Program-made: the position numbers and the translations under genes
NCBI GenBank assembly: GCA_018335935.1
Contig: JAGXRG010000046.1
Coordinates: 1-63,785 of the forward strand
Direction of reading: 5' to 3'
Source of the DNA: Chitinophagaceae bacterium
GTDB taxonomy: Bacteria; Bacteroidota; Bacteroidia; Chitinophagales; Chitinophagaceae
Length of the DNA: 63,785 nt
Shown here: piece after piece, positions 29,112 through 39,305 of the stretch
Layout of the letters: each line of letters begins with the position of its first letter
Position numbering within the stretch: position 1 is the first letter of the stretch
The notes under the pieces: generated by a model
What the model saw: only the letters and a program-made list of their open reading frames with translations
Databases searched by the model: none
Told to the model about the DNA's origin: nothing

Positions 29112-31106
29112 ATGAAAGTTTCTGTTTTTAAACAGTGCAAGTATTACGATAGTGATACCAGCACACAAATGGTTATAGAGACCATCCGCAGTGGTAGTAC
29201 AAAAGCCCAAGTGAGTGCCTTACGGCAATTGCTTAACAATGGTAAAATCAAAGAATACGACAAGCTGAAAAAAAAGTTACCCGGCTTCACAGTCTCAGGT
29301 ATTTTCCGCAATGGAAGAAAAACTGAAAATTTACATGAGTATAATGGGAATATAGTTATTGATGTAGATAAGTTGCCAAGTAATTTATTACAGCCTGCCA
29401 TTGCAAAAGCAAGGCAATCAGTGTACACTTTTGCCTGCTTTATTAGCCCAAGCAATCGAGGGTTAAAAATCATTAGCAAAACAGCAGCCACAATAACAAC
29501 ACATAAGCAAGTTTACAAAGCCTTAAAAGAATACTATGAGGAATGGTTAAACCTGTTTATTGATGAAAGCGGTTCAGACATTCCACGCCTATGCCTGTTC
29601 TCATTTGACCCCGATGCTTACTTACTTGAAACTTCACAAGTGTTTAATCCAAAAAATATTTTGCAGATGGAAAATAATAAAGAAACAAACGACCCAGCCG
29701 CATTGTTTGAACATTGCAAGCGATATACTGATAAGAAAAAAACTTATGCAAATGGCAACCGTAACAATTATATTTATTTGCTTGCAAATAATTGTAATAG
29801 AAGAGGTTTGTCAGAACAAGAATGCCTTTACTATACCTGCGATACATTTGATTTGGCAACAGAGGAAATTAAATCAGTTATTAGTAGTGCTTATAAAAAT
29901 GTTTCAGAACACAATACAGAAAGTGGTAAGACCGAAGAACCAGCAGTTTCAATTATTGACCAAATAGAAAACTTTTTATCGGCTAAATATAATTTTAGAT
30001 ACAACATTGTTACAAAGCGTTTAGAATATAAGTTGCTGCAAGAAAATAATTACAAATCATCTAATGACTATGCAGAAAACTCAATGTTCAGAGAGCTTCT
30101 AAAAGCAAATATTAAATGTAATATCTCCAAGCTAAGAAATATTTTAGGTTCGGATTTTTGTAAAATATATAATCCTTTCATTGACTACTTTACAGGCTTA
30201 AAGCAATGGGATGGCGTTACTGATTATATACAACAGTTATCAAAAACTATTACTACGACACATAATGAGTTATGGGAACTTTGCTTTCGCAAATGGTTAG
30301 TAGCAATGGTTGGTTCTGCTATTAATGATGATACAATAAATCATACTGTAATTGTTTTTTCAGGTATGCAAGGAGCTGGCAAAACTACATGGATAACAAA
30401 TCTTGTTCCGGCTCAGCTTAAAGACTATTTATATTCAGGTACTATTAATCCCAATAATAAGGACACTCTTATTCATTTGTCTGAATGCTTCTTAATAAAC
30501 CTTGATGAATTAGAAAACCTGAATAAATCCGAAATTGGTTCTCTTAAGGAAACTATCACTAAAGCACATATCCGTATCAGAAAAGCATATGGTCATAATA
30601 ATGAAACCATGCCCCGTAGAGCATCTTTTGCAGGTAGTGTAAACAGCAACCAATTTCTAAATGATACCACCGGCAGCCGTAGGTTTTTATGTTTTGAAGT
30701 AACTGATATTACTTACCAGCATACGGTTGATTTAACTTTAGTATATGCACAGGCATTACATCTTTACAATTCAGGATTTCAATATTGGTTTGACAAAGAA
30801 GAGATTAAAATTATTAATGCCAATAATGAACAGTACCAATTAAAATCAGTAGAAGAAGAATTATTACTAACATGGTTTGAAAAAATGAATGATGCAGAAG
30901 ATGCTTCTTATTTAACCACTACAGAAATTGCCACAAAACTTTCGGTACATAGTAAAATCAATGTTTCAAATTCTACAATTAATTTATTAGGCAAAGCCCT
31001 TCACAAACATAAATACCTCAAGCTAAAAAAGAACGGTAAGCAGGTTTTTGTTGTCAGGGAAAGAACTATAACAGAAGTAGAAAGACTTGCCAAAGAAAGG
31101 TTGTAA
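29112..31106 (+). CDS. VirE/BT4734-type primase-ATPase, island replication protein
   Basis: A 664-aa protein in three parts. Residues about 1-180 match the BT4734-like/VirE N-terminal domain (VFKQCKYYDSD, HEYNGNIVIDVDKLP, the latter with an acidic active-site-like motif). A PriCT-like helical segment follows (about 195-270, ANGNRNNYIYLLANNCNRRG). The C-terminal VirE superfamily-3-like ATPase has Walker A in GMQGAGKTTW near residue 418 and Walker B in LINLDELEN near 460. It probably primes and unwinds DNA for island replication after excision. Confidence 0.88.
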   Translation: MKVSVFKQCKYYDSDTSTQMVIETIRSGSTKAQVSALRQLLNNGKIKEYDKLKKKLPGFTVSGIFRNGRKTENLHEYNGNIVIDVDKLPSNLLQPAIAKARQSVYTFACFISPSNRGLKIISKTAATITTHKQVYKALKEYYEEWLNLFIDESGSDIPRLCLFSFDPDAYLLETSQVFNPKNILQMENNKETNDPAALFEHCKRYTDKKKTYANGNRNNYIYLLANNCNRRGLSEQECLYYTCDTFDLATEEIKSVISSAYKNVSEHNTESGKTEEPAVSIIDQIENFLSAKYNFRYNIVTKRLEYKLLQENNYKSSNDYAENSMFRELLKANIKCNISKLRNILGSDFCKIYNPFIDYFTGLKQWDGVTDYIQQLSKTITTTHNELWELCFRKWLVAMVGSAINDDTINHTVIVFSGMQGAGKTTWITNLVPAQLKDYLYSGTINPNNKDTLIHLSECFLINLDELENLNKSEIGSLKETITKAHIRIRKAYGHNNETMPRRASFAGSVNSNQFLNDTTGSRRFLCFEVTDITYQHTVDLTLVYAQALHLYNSGFQYWFDKEEIKIINANNEQYQLKSVEEELLLTWFEKMNDAEDASYLTTTEIATKLSVHSKINVSNSTINLLGKALHKHKYLKLKKNGKQVFVVRERTITEVERLAKERL

Positions 31107-31366
31107 TCAAAGGCCGGTATTTAATCATCCAATGCTTTGCATTGGCAGGATAGGCAGGATAAATTACATACACCTTCCGTAGTTAGTTTAAAGCCTCATT
31201 TTTCGGACTACTTTGCACCTACATACTGCAAAGGGAAGCAATAGCAAAAGCATTTATTTTGTTTCGTTTATTCTGCCCTAATAAGCTACTTACCCTGCCT
31301 TATCCAGTTTTCTTTAAATTACTTTCATTTGCATACATTATCTTTGACAACAAAGTCCAAAACATT
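31107..31366 (+). promoter_or_regulatory. Leader region of the defence operon with dyads and promoter
   Basis: The 260 bases contain CCAATGC/GCATTGG (31129-31145), CTTTGCA/TGCAAAG (31211-31233), a -7-type TATCTTTG at 31339-31346 and an overlapping dyad CTTTG-ACAA-CAAAG at 31342-31355, all upstream of the XRE gene start at 31367. Such a layout fits autorepression of the operon by the XRE protein. No gene is evident here. Confidence 0.5.
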
Positions 31367-31681
31367 ATGCCTAACAAATGGAGTAAGTCTTTCGGCAGCA
31401 TGATTTCCATGCTAAGGGCAGAGAATAATTTACCCTTACGCAAGGTAGCTGCGGAGTTAGATATTGATACATCTACACTAAGTAAAATAGAAAAGGGTGA
31501 GCGACAAGCCAGCCTTGATATGATACCTATTGTAGCAAAGTTGTTTGGCAAAGATTTTAAAGAATTACAAGTACAATTCCTTGCTGATTTATTGCAAGAG
31601 GAATTTGAAAAAGAAGAATTTTTTATTGAGGCTTTGGAACAGGTTGTAAAAAAATTAAAAGGTAAAAATGCTATTAGATAA
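31367..31681 (+). CDS. XRE-family regulator of the defence operon
   Basis: The frame opens at 31259, but the ATG at 31367 (MPNKWSKSFGSMISM) follows a promoter and operator-like dyad and is preferred; product 104 aa. It has an XRE HTH (LRAENNLPLRKVAAELDID, STLSKIEKGERQ) and a charged C-terminal helix that may dimerise. Its stop overlaps the start of the helicase gene by 14 nt, so it is the first gene of the operon and a likely autorepressor. Confidence 0.85.
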   Translation: MPNKWSKSFGSMISMLRAENNLPLRKVAAELDIDTSTLSKIEKGERQASLDMIPIVAKLFGKDFKELQVQFLADLLQEEFEKEEFFIEALEQVVKKLKGKNAIR

Positions 31682-34600
31682 TAAAACCAAAACAGAAGAT
31701 AACGAATACTTTAAAGTATTTGATTTTCTTAAAAATTATATAGAGAAGGGCAACCTTGACCTTGTTACCGGATACTTTTCGGTAAATGCACTTGCATTAT
31801 TAAATGAAGATACTAACCAAGCTGAATCATTCAGAATGATTTTAGGCAATCTGCTGCAAGATGAATCACAAGAGAATAAAATCATTGATTTGCTTAATGG
31901 CGATGCTGGTATTGGTAACACACTTTCATTAAGCCTTTCAGCTAAAAAAGCAGTTGCATTTTTACAGCAGGAAAAGGTTTCTGTAAAAAACATACAACGT
32001 AATTTTTGCCATGCAAAAACTTATATCTATAACGATAAAGACCCACGAAAAAACTTTCACATAATTGGTAGTTCAAACCTTACTGATGCAGGTTTAGGAT
32101 TAAAAGAAACCAGCAATATTGAATTAAATACTGCATCTACTGGTAACGATGCAGACTTTAAAGAATTAAAGAAATGGTTTAAACATCAATGGGAAAATAT
32201 TGCACAGGATAAAATTGAAATGCCTGATAAAACGAAAATTGATGTTAAACAACATATCATTGAGTTAATAAACAATCTGTTTAAAGAATATACACCTCAC
32301 GACCTTTACTATAAAGTATTGTACGAACTCTTCAAAGAAGATTTACTACAACTAAGTAATGATGCAGAATTTAAAAGAGAGATTGCACACTTAGAACAAA
32401 CCATCATTTACAATATACTGTTTTCTTATCAGCAAAAAGGGGCAATCAGTTTAATAAAAATGCTTCAAAAATATAACGGAGCAATTTTAGCTGATGCAGT
32501 TGGTTTAGGTAAAACCTGGACTGCACTTGCCGTAATGAAATATTTTGAAATCAAGGGATATACAGTTGTTTTGTTTTGTCCTAAGAAGTTGCGTAATAAT
32601 TGGGAGCAATACCAATCCGGCAGAAGCTCTAAGTTTGAAAGGGATGAAATAGAATACTATGTACGAAACCATACAGACTTACAGGATGAAAGATTATCAA
32701 CTAACTACCCTGATTTTCCATTGAGCAAATTGCAACGCAAACAAAAGATTTTATTTGTTATTGACGAAAGCCATAACCTGCGTAATGATAAATCATCACG
32801 GTACAAATTTTTAGTTGAAAAGGTGTTAATGCCAAACAGGATTAACCGGGATGTAAAAGTGTTACACTTATCGGCTACGCCGATTAATAACAAGCTGGTG
32901 GATATTAGAAACCAGTTTAAATTAATGTCCAAAGGCAATGATGATGGCTTTGCGGCAACAGAGTTAGAAATAAGCAGCCTTGAAAGCATTTTTAGAACAG
33001 CACAAAAAGACTTCAACGATTGGAGTGAGTTTGATAATAGAAAAATTTCAGATTTCATTTCCAAATTACCTCAAAAATTCTTTGCCCTAACAGATGCTTT
33101 AATTGTTGCAAGAACAAGAAAATTAATTGAAGGGGAGTTTGGCTCAATGAATTTTCCCAAAAAAGAAAAGCCAATAAATGAGTATATCACTCCTGAAAAT
33201 TTCGGCAGCTTAAAATCATTTGATGATATACTACATGCACTCCGGGTAAATCTTACAGCTTACCGGCCATCTGAATATATCAAAGACTTAAAGATTGAAA
33301 GTGTTTTGGAAAATCCAAAACAACGGGAAAAGTTTCTGGTAAAAATGATGTACATATTATTGATGAAGCGTTTAGAATCAAGTTGGTTTTCTTTTAAGAA
33401 TACAGTTGAAAGTATATTGAACCATCATACAAACGCATTAATCAAAGTAAATGCCTTTATTGAAAGCAAAGTTGATGCAACAATTGAAGATGATTTTTCA
33501 GAAGATGAAACAGATGATATTGATGAAACTTCCGAAGGCTACGATGGCGAAGATGAAGAGGAATCAAATTTTACTTTAGGTAAAAAGAACCCAATACATC
33601 TTTCATCTATAACTAACATTGATGTTTTTAAAAAACATATAGAAGCAGATGTTGAAAAACTCACTGCATTAAAAAATAATTTGCTTGAGTTTGAAAACGC
33701 CTTTAATGCAGGTAAAGCAGAAGACGAAAAGCTAAGTAAACTCATTCACCATATCACTACAAAACAAAAGGGTTCAAAGAATAAAAAAGTATTGGTATTT
33801 ACTGTATTCAAGGATACTGCACAATACCTGTATAAACAACTTCAAAAGAACGGCATTAAAAACCTTGCCTATGTATCGGGTGCTTTATCTGAAACCCATG
33901 ATGGATATTCAGGCTCTAAGTTTGAACCTATTTTAGAAAGGTTTGCACCTTATACAAAACTATACAATGAAAAAGACTGGACAGAATTGTATGAAAAACA
34001 TTTAAGCCTTGAATACAAAGCGGTTGATAAATGGGTTGTGCCTTATGTAAAATGGCTGGAATTAATAAAAGAGTTTGATAAAACCACACTAAAGAAAATT
34101 GAAAGCCCTATTGATGTATTAATTGCCACTGATTGTTTAAGTGAAGGGCAAAATCTGCAAGACTGCGATTATCTTATCAATTACGATATACATTGGAACC
34201 CGGTTAGGTTAATTCAGCGTATGGGTCGTATAGACCGTTTAGGTTCTCCCAACAAAACCATTTCAGGCATTAATTTTTGGCCTGGAGAAAACTATGAAGA
34301 TTACCTCCGTTTAAAAGAAAGGGTAGAAAACAGGATGGCATTAATGAGTGTGGTTGGTACAGAGTTAGACGATAACATGACACCTGAGTTTCAGAAAATG
34401 GTAGAAGAAAATCCTTTATTACCCAAACAGGCTGAAAAGATGTTACAGCAATTGCAGATAACATGGGATGATGTAGAAACCAGCGATGAGACTTTGGGCT
34501 TGAATGATTTATCCTTAGAGCAATTCAGGCAGGAACTCTTCGAGTTCTTTAAGCAGAACGAAGAATTTTTTAAGAAAATTCCTAACGGAGTTTTTACCGG

Positions 34601-35060
34601 CTTCAGGTTTAAGCCTAATAAGAAATGGAAAGAAATGCCTGATAGCATTGTAGCTGTATTAGGCTATCCACGTAAACCAGACGAAGCAACAGACCATGTA
34701 TATAATGAAATTCATTTGTTGCACCAACCTTATGATAAGGATGGCAAAAAAGCAGCAACCGCAGTAGTGTTGAATAACAATCAGGAAATACTTTCATTAT
34801 TACGCAACCATAAGTTAGAAATGAGAGTTGTTCCTAAAAATATTGAAATGGGCGATAAGGATGTATTACAAAACCTATCAACCTCCATAGGCAGTTGGGT
34901 TAAGGCACAAGCTCCAACAGTAGCAGTAAACCAAATTCAGGATTTATTTACCGGTCAAATAGCACCACAAAAATTATCCCCTGAACAAAAGAAACTGGAA
35001 GAAAAATACAAAGAAGAGAATTTCGATTTGATAAACTGGTTTATAATAAGCAATAAATAG
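31668..35060 (+). CDS. PLD-domain SNF2/DEAD helicase (Hma-type helicase)
   Basis: A 1130-aa protein. The N-terminal ~190 residues form a phospholipase-D-like nuclease domain with HAK at 115-117 and GSSN at 134-137. The helicase core then begins: Walker A in ADAVGLGKTW near 275, DESH near 366, SATP near 401. An acidic insert (about 605-645, rich in D/E) separates the C-terminal lobe, which has VLIATDCLSEGQNLQ and QRMGRIDR near 849. It likely translocates on DNA and may cleave it via the PLD domain. Together with the methylase and ATPase genes downstream it resembles the Hma defence type. Confidence 0.85.
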   Translation: MLLDNKTKTEDNEYFKVFDFLKNYIEKGNLDLVTGYFSVNALALLNEDTNQAESFRMILGNLLQDESQENKIIDLLNGDAGIGNTLSLSLSAKKAVAFLQQEKVSVKNIQRNFCHAKTYIYNDKDPRKNFHIIGSSNLTDAGLGLKETSNIELNTASTGNDADFKELKKWFKHQWENIAQDKIEMPDKTKIDVKQHIIELINNLFKEYTPHDLYYKVLYELFKEDLLQLSNDAEFKREIAHLEQTIIYNILFSYQQKGAISLIKMLQKYNGAILADAVGLGKTWTALAVMKYFEIKGYTVVLFCPKKLRNNWEQYQSGRSSKFERDEIEYYVRNHTDLQDERLSTNYPDFPLSKLQRKQKILFVIDESHNLRNDKSSRYKFLVEKVLMPNRINRDVKVLHLSATPINNKLVDIRNQFKLMSKGNDDGFAATELEISSLESIFRTAQKDFNDWSEFDNRKISDFISKLPQKFFALTDALIVARTRKLIEGEFGSMNFPKKEKPINEYITPENFGSLKSFDDILHALRVNLTAYRPSEYIKDLKIESVLENPKQREKFLVKMMYILLMKRLESSWFSFKNTVESILNHHTNALIKVNAFIESKVDATIEDDFSEDETDDIDETSEGYDGEDEEESNFTLGKKNPIHLSSITNIDVFKKHIEADVEKLTALKNNLLEFENAFNAGKAEDEKLSKLIHHITTKQKGSKNKKVLVFTVFKDTAQYLYKQLQKNGIKNLAYVSGALSETHDGYSGSKFEPILERFAPYTKLYNEKDWTELYEKHLSLEYKAVDKWVVPYVKWLELIKEFDKTTLKKIESPIDVLIATDCLSEGQNLQDCDYLINYDIHWNPVRLIQRMGRIDRLGSPNKTISGINFWPGENYEDYLRLKERVENRMALMSVVGTELDDNMTPEFQKMVEENPLLPKQAEKMLQQLQITWDDVETSDETLGLNDLSLEQFRQELFEFFKQNEEFFKKIPNGVFTGFRFKPNKKWKEMPDSIVAVLGYPRKPDEATDHVYNEIHLLHQPYDKDGKKAATAVVLNNNQEILSLLRNHKLEMRVVPKNIEMGDKDVLQNLSTSIGSWVKAQAPTVAVNQIQDLFTGQIAPQKLSPEQKKLEEKYKEENFDLINWFIISNK

Positions 35061-35067
35061 TTGAGTT

Positions 35068-35622
35068 ATGGAATCTACTTTCACACTTAATACAAAAAGT
35101 CTTAAACAGGCTTTAAGCTCAATGAAGAGAGTGGCAGGCAAAAGCTATAATAATGATGTGCTTAAAATTTCAGTATTGCCTGATAAGGTTGAAATAGCAA
35201 TACAGGGTGTAATTAAATTTCTTACTGCAAAAACAGAAGGCTTTGCGGATATATTCATCCCAACAAAAGTGTTAGAAGCATATATGCAAACTACCTCCAC
35301 AGCAAGTATCTCATTTATTTTTAAAGAAGGTGAAATGCAATGTGGGAGCTCTATTTATAATTCAAAGGCAATAAGGGTTGAAACAATTTTTTCAAACCCG
35401 GATAATGATTTACCACTCAATACAAACAATCTTGTACTGCTTCGCTATGCCGAAAATAATACGGAAAACAAGATTGAAAAATTGGGTTTAACCAATCAAA
35501 TCAGAAATGCAAAAAGACAGCTAACAACCAATATAAATAATGCCCTGAAACATTTAAGTAAATACGAGGTCAGTTATGACGAACTGCATAACATAATCTA
35601 TAAAAAAATTAAACCTGAATAA
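35068..35622 (+). CDS. Small protein with possible sliding-clamp-like domain
   Basis: A 184-aa protein. The first ~125 residues read like one DnaN-type clamp domain: FTLNTKSLKQALSSMKRVAG, then VLKISVLPDKVEIAIQGV, a short helix FIPTKVLEAYMQTT and ISFIFKEGEMQCGSS. A charged helical tail (about 140-184) follows. A complete beta-clamp monomer has three such domains, so this would be a single-domain relative. The assignment is by pattern only and is uncertain. It lies between helicase and methylase genes with 7- and 11-base gaps, so it belongs to the same operon. Confidence 0.6.
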   Translation: MESTFTLNTKSLKQALSSMKRVAGKSYNNDVLKISVLPDKVEIAIQGVIKFLTAKTEGFADIFIPTKVLEAYMQTTSTASISFIFKEGEMQCGSSIYNSKAIRVETIFSNPDNDLPLNTNNLVLLRYAENNTENKIEKLGLTNQIRNAKRQLTTNINNALKHLSKYEVSYDELHNIIYKKIKPE

Positions 35623-35633
35623 AGCCTGTCATT

Positions 35634-38600
35634 ATGAATCTTTCATCTTTCCATACTTTGTCGCTTTATGATGCCTCTGCCGATATGTTTCAGCAGTTGG
35701 GTATAAAGGTAAATTCAAATACATCAGAACCTTTACCAATTGAAGGGTTGCTAAAGCAACATTTGAAAGACACAGAAATTTTTAAATCAATAACCAAAAC
35801 TTTTTTCATTGGTATTATTGATGATAGCGTTTTTCAACAAATGAGTTTATTTAAAGGCGACTACTCTTACAGTGATGCCTTACACCAAGCAGATAGGTCT
35901 TATGATGGCTTAATGTTCTTTGCTTTGGAATTAGCCAAGCAGCCTACCAGAACGGAGATTTCAAACCTTACAAGGGCTTTTAATCGCATAAGCCAGAAAA
36001 TGCCTGTTGCTTTAATACTAAAGTACAAAATGCTTCCCACTCTATCGGAAAAGGGTGCGGCTGAAGTGGCCATATCAATCACTATCAGCGAAAGATTTAA
36101 ATACAAACAGAATTGGCGGCAGGGAGAAAAAACAGGTAAAGTAATTATTTTAAGAGATGTAAAAACGATTAATACCCATGCAGGCCATCAAAGAATATTG
36201 CTGGATTTGGTAAAGCCGGTTGGAGTAAACAATTATGCACAGTTACATGAACATTGGTTACAGGTATTGGATGTAAGTGTTCTGAATAAACAGTTTTACC
36301 AAAAATTATTTAACTGGTATTTGTGGGCACTCACCAAAGCCGAGTTTCCGCAAATAAGACCCGAAGAGGATAAAATTAAAAACGATGTTCACCAAAGCGA
36401 ATCATTAATACGCTTATTATCCAGGTTATTGTTTTGTTGGTTTATGAAAGAGAAAGGCTTAATTAATCCCAACCTTTTTAATATTGATTATTTAAGAAAA
36501 ATATTGAAAGGCTTTGAAGGCATAAGAAGCGAAGAAACCATTTACTACAAAGCAATATTGCAAAATCTATTTTTTGCCACACTCAACAAACCAATTGAGG
36601 AAAGAAAAATTATAGATAAAGGGTTTAATAAAAAAGAATATGGCGACCCTTTAGTGTACAGGTACGAAGACCTATTTAAAGATTCTAAAAGTGTTTTATC
36701 TCACTTTGAAAATATCCCTTTTTTAAATGGTGGTTTGTTCGATTGTTTAGACCAAAAAAAGGACAAAGACAACCCTGTTGAAATTCGTTTGGATGGCTTT
36801 TCTACAAAGAAAGATAAGCAACCAATTATGCCGGATATGTTTTTCTTTGGCGAATATGATGGCATTGATTTAAGTGAAGAATATGATGATAAAAGAAAAA
36901 GCAAAGTAAAAGTATTTGGACTGCTGGACATTTTGCACCAATACAAATTTACCATTGAAGAAAACACACCACTTGAAGAAGAAATTGCACTTGACCCCGA
37001 ACTATTAGGGAAAGTATTTGAAAATCTTTTGGCAAGTTATAACCCCGAAACAAAAACAACTGCCCGGAAACAAACAGGAAGTTTTTATACCCCCCGTGAA
37101 ATTGTGAACTACATGGTAGATGAAAGTTTACTATGCTATTTAAAAAATACAATTGATGATGAAGAAAGACTGCGTAATTTATTTAGCTACAATGAAACAG
37201 TAAATCCATTTGATAAAAAAGAAACAAGGTTATTGATAGAAGCTATAAATACAGCAAAGATTTTAGACCCTGCCTGTGGCTCTGGTGCATTTCCTATGGG
37301 TGTGTTACAAAAGCTCATTCATATATTACATAAACTTGACCCGGAAAACAAAATTTGGTTTGAGCTGGTTATTGCCAATTTTCCATCTGCTATGCAGAAT
37401 GTTGCCAGGCAACGTTTAGAAAAGGAGAACTGGAACTTTGTAAGAAAGTTAGGTATCATACAGGAATGTATTTATGGAGTGGATATACAACCAATAGCTA
37501 TCCAAATTTCTAAACTTCGTTTTTTCATTTCATTGTTGGTTGACCAAACAGAAAGACCTAAAGAACCCAACCGGGGCTTTGAGCCATTACCTAATTTAGA
37601 TTTTAAACTCATTGCCGCAAATACGCTGATAGCAGCACCAGAAAGTGATACGGTAACAACCGGCTTATTTGCAGGACAAACAGACCCATTTTTTCAGCAG
37701 TTTGATTTATTGACAAATGAATATTTCAATGTGCATTTGCCCAAAGATAAAAAGGATAAGAAGCAGGAAATATTGAAGCTGATAGATAATAAAATTGCAG
37801 AGAAACAAAAGCAATTAAAAAGAGCTATTGATGTAAGAAATAAAAAACAAACTGATGCTGGTGAGATAGAAATTAAACTATGGGGCAGCTATGCAAATTT
37901 GTTCAAAAATGAAGCTGTCGGCTTTCTTGAAATTCAGTATTTCTTCCCTAATGTAAAGGAAGGGTTTGATATTGTAATTGGTAACCCACCTTATGTATTT
38001 ACAAGGGATGCAGATTTCGGAGACGATTTCAAAGAGTATATTACAAAAAAATATTTTACTCTCTTAACAGCGAATGAAAAAAAATCTAAGGCAAATCAAT
38101 CTGGTAAAATAAATTTATTTGCTTTATTTATTCTAAGGGGATTACTCGAATGTAGAAAAGGTGGTATTTTAACTTTTATTGTGCCAAATAATTTACTTAG
38201 AACAACAACATACGATTTAATTAGAAAATATCTTTTGCAAAAAAGTCAAATAGATGAAATTGTTGATTTAGGTAGTGGAGTATTTGATAACGTAACTGCA
38301 TCTACAATTATTTTCAGGGTATCGAATCAAATCAATTTATCAAATAAAACTAAAATAATAACAGAGATTGAAAATATAGAGCAAAAATATTTTACTCAAT
38401 CTGCAATTGAGCAAAGCCAATTTTTGAATAATGTGAGTTATACGTTCAATTTATTTGCCGACACTTCCGTTAATAACTTACTCACTAAAATATCGAACTC
38501 TACAAAACATTTAGGTGATTTCTGTATTGACATCATTGAGGGGATTGTAGCTCATAAGCATTTAATAAGCGAAGTCTCCACTAAATATAACCAGCCTCTT

Positions 38601-39305
38601 CTTGAAGGTAAAACGATAAAAAAATATTTAATAAATCCGCCTAATAAATTCATAACGTGGAATAAAGAAGAAATTCATAGAACAAGACCTGAATATCTTT
38701 GGAATAGCAAGAAAAAGATTTTAATTCAAAGAATAAGTGGTGGGCTTTCTCCATTATCTGGTACAATTGATACCAAAAAATACAAGACGTTTGCATCTAT
38801 AAATAACTTGCTTCTTAAAGAAGAATATTCAAACTTGTATGAATTTATACTTGCCTTAATAAACTCTAAAGTTTTAAATTGGTTTTATGCAAATAGTTTT
38901 TCAAATAATTCAAACCTTACTGTTAATATTTCAAAGACATTTTTAGAAAAATTACCTATTGCAGAATATACCAAGCCTCAAGTAAATATTTTTACCCACA
39001 CAGTTTCTTACATTCTCTTCTTAAAACAGAATAATGAAATATCCCTTTCTACATTTTTTGAACGCTTAGTTGATGCAATGGTTTATGAACTCTATTTGCC
39101 TGATGAAATTAACGTCGCAGGGTGCAATGTTTTGGAACACCTTACCAGTTTACCAGAATTACGAGAAGAATGGGATGATGAACAAAAATTAAAAACAATT
39201 GAAAAGGAATATAAACAATTAAGCAATCCTACACATCCTATTAGTGCAGCATTACTAAAGCTCTTGAATGTAGAAGAAGTTAAAATAATTGAAGGGATAA
39301 AATGA
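35634..39305 (+). CDS. Eco57I-type adenine-N6 methylase (Hma-type methylase)
   Basis: A 1223-aa protein of the type IIG/BrxX/Eco57I class. Motif X region GSFYTPREIVNYMV near 480, SAM motif I ILDPACGSGAFPMG near 543 and the catalytic motif IV GNPPYVF near 782 are visible; a target-recognition region lies after 950. I do not see a clear PD-(D/E)xK motif in the N-terminal ~470 residues, so nuclease activity is unproven. It probably modifies host DNA so the system spares self. Its stop overlaps the ATPase start by 4 nt. Confidence 0.88.
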   Translation: MNLSSFHTLSLYDASADMFQQLGIKVNSNTSEPLPIEGLLKQHLKDTEIFKSITKTFFIGIIDDSVFQQMSLFKGDYSYSDALHQADRSYDGLMFFALELAKQPTRTEISNLTRAFNRISQKMPVALILKYKMLPTLSEKGAAEVAISITISERFKYKQNWRQGEKTGKVIILRDVKTINTHAGHQRILLDLVKPVGVNNYAQLHEHWLQVLDVSVLNKQFYQKLFNWYLWALTKAEFPQIRPEEDKIKNDVHQSESLIRLLSRLLFCWFMKEKGLINPNLFNIDYLRKILKGFEGIRSEETIYYKAILQNLFFATLNKPIEERKIIDKGFNKKEYGDPLVYRYEDLFKDSKSVLSHFENIPFLNGGLFDCLDQKKDKDNPVEIRLDGFSTKKDKQPIMPDMFFFGEYDGIDLSEEYDDKRKSKVKVFGLLDILHQYKFTIEENTPLEEEIALDPELLGKVFENLLASYNPETKTTARKQTGSFYTPREIVNYMVDESLLCYLKNTIDDEERLRNLFSYNETVNPFDKKETRLLIEAINTAKILDPACGSGAFPMGVLQKLIHILHKLDPENKIWFELVIANFPSAMQNVARQRLEKENWNFVRKLGIIQECIYGVDIQPIAIQISKLRFFISLLVDQTERPKEPNRGFEPLPNLDFKLIAANTLIAAPESDTVTTGLFAGQTDPFFQQFDLLTNEYFNVHLPKDKKDKKQEILKLIDNKIAEKQKQLKRAIDVRNKKQTDAGEIEIKLWGSYANLFKNEAVGFLEIQYFFPNVKEGFDIVIGNPPYVFTRDADFGDDFKEYITKKYFTLLTANEKKSKANQSGKINLFALFILRGLLECRKGGILTFIVPNNLLRTTTYDLIRKYLLQKSQIDEIVDLGSGVFDNVTASTIIFRVSNQINLSNKTKIITEIENIEQKYFTQSAIEQSQFLNNVSYTFNLFADTSVNNLLTKISNSTKHLGDFCIDIIEGIVAHKHLISEVSTKYNQPLLEGKTIKKYLINPPNKFITWNKEEIHRTRPEYLWNSKKKILIQRISGGLSPLSGTIDTKKYKTFASINNLLLKEEYSNLYEFILALINSKVLNWFYANSFSNNSNLTVNISKTFLEKLPIAEYTKPQVNIFTHTVSYILFLKQNNEISLSTFFERLVDAMVYELYLPDEINVAGCNVLEHLTSLPELREEWDDEQKLKTIEKEYKQLSNPTHPISAALLKLLNVEEVKIIEGIK

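Noticed and set aside
29560..29967. 135-aa plus frame inside the primase gene
   Set aside because: Entirely within the 664-aa gene in another frame.
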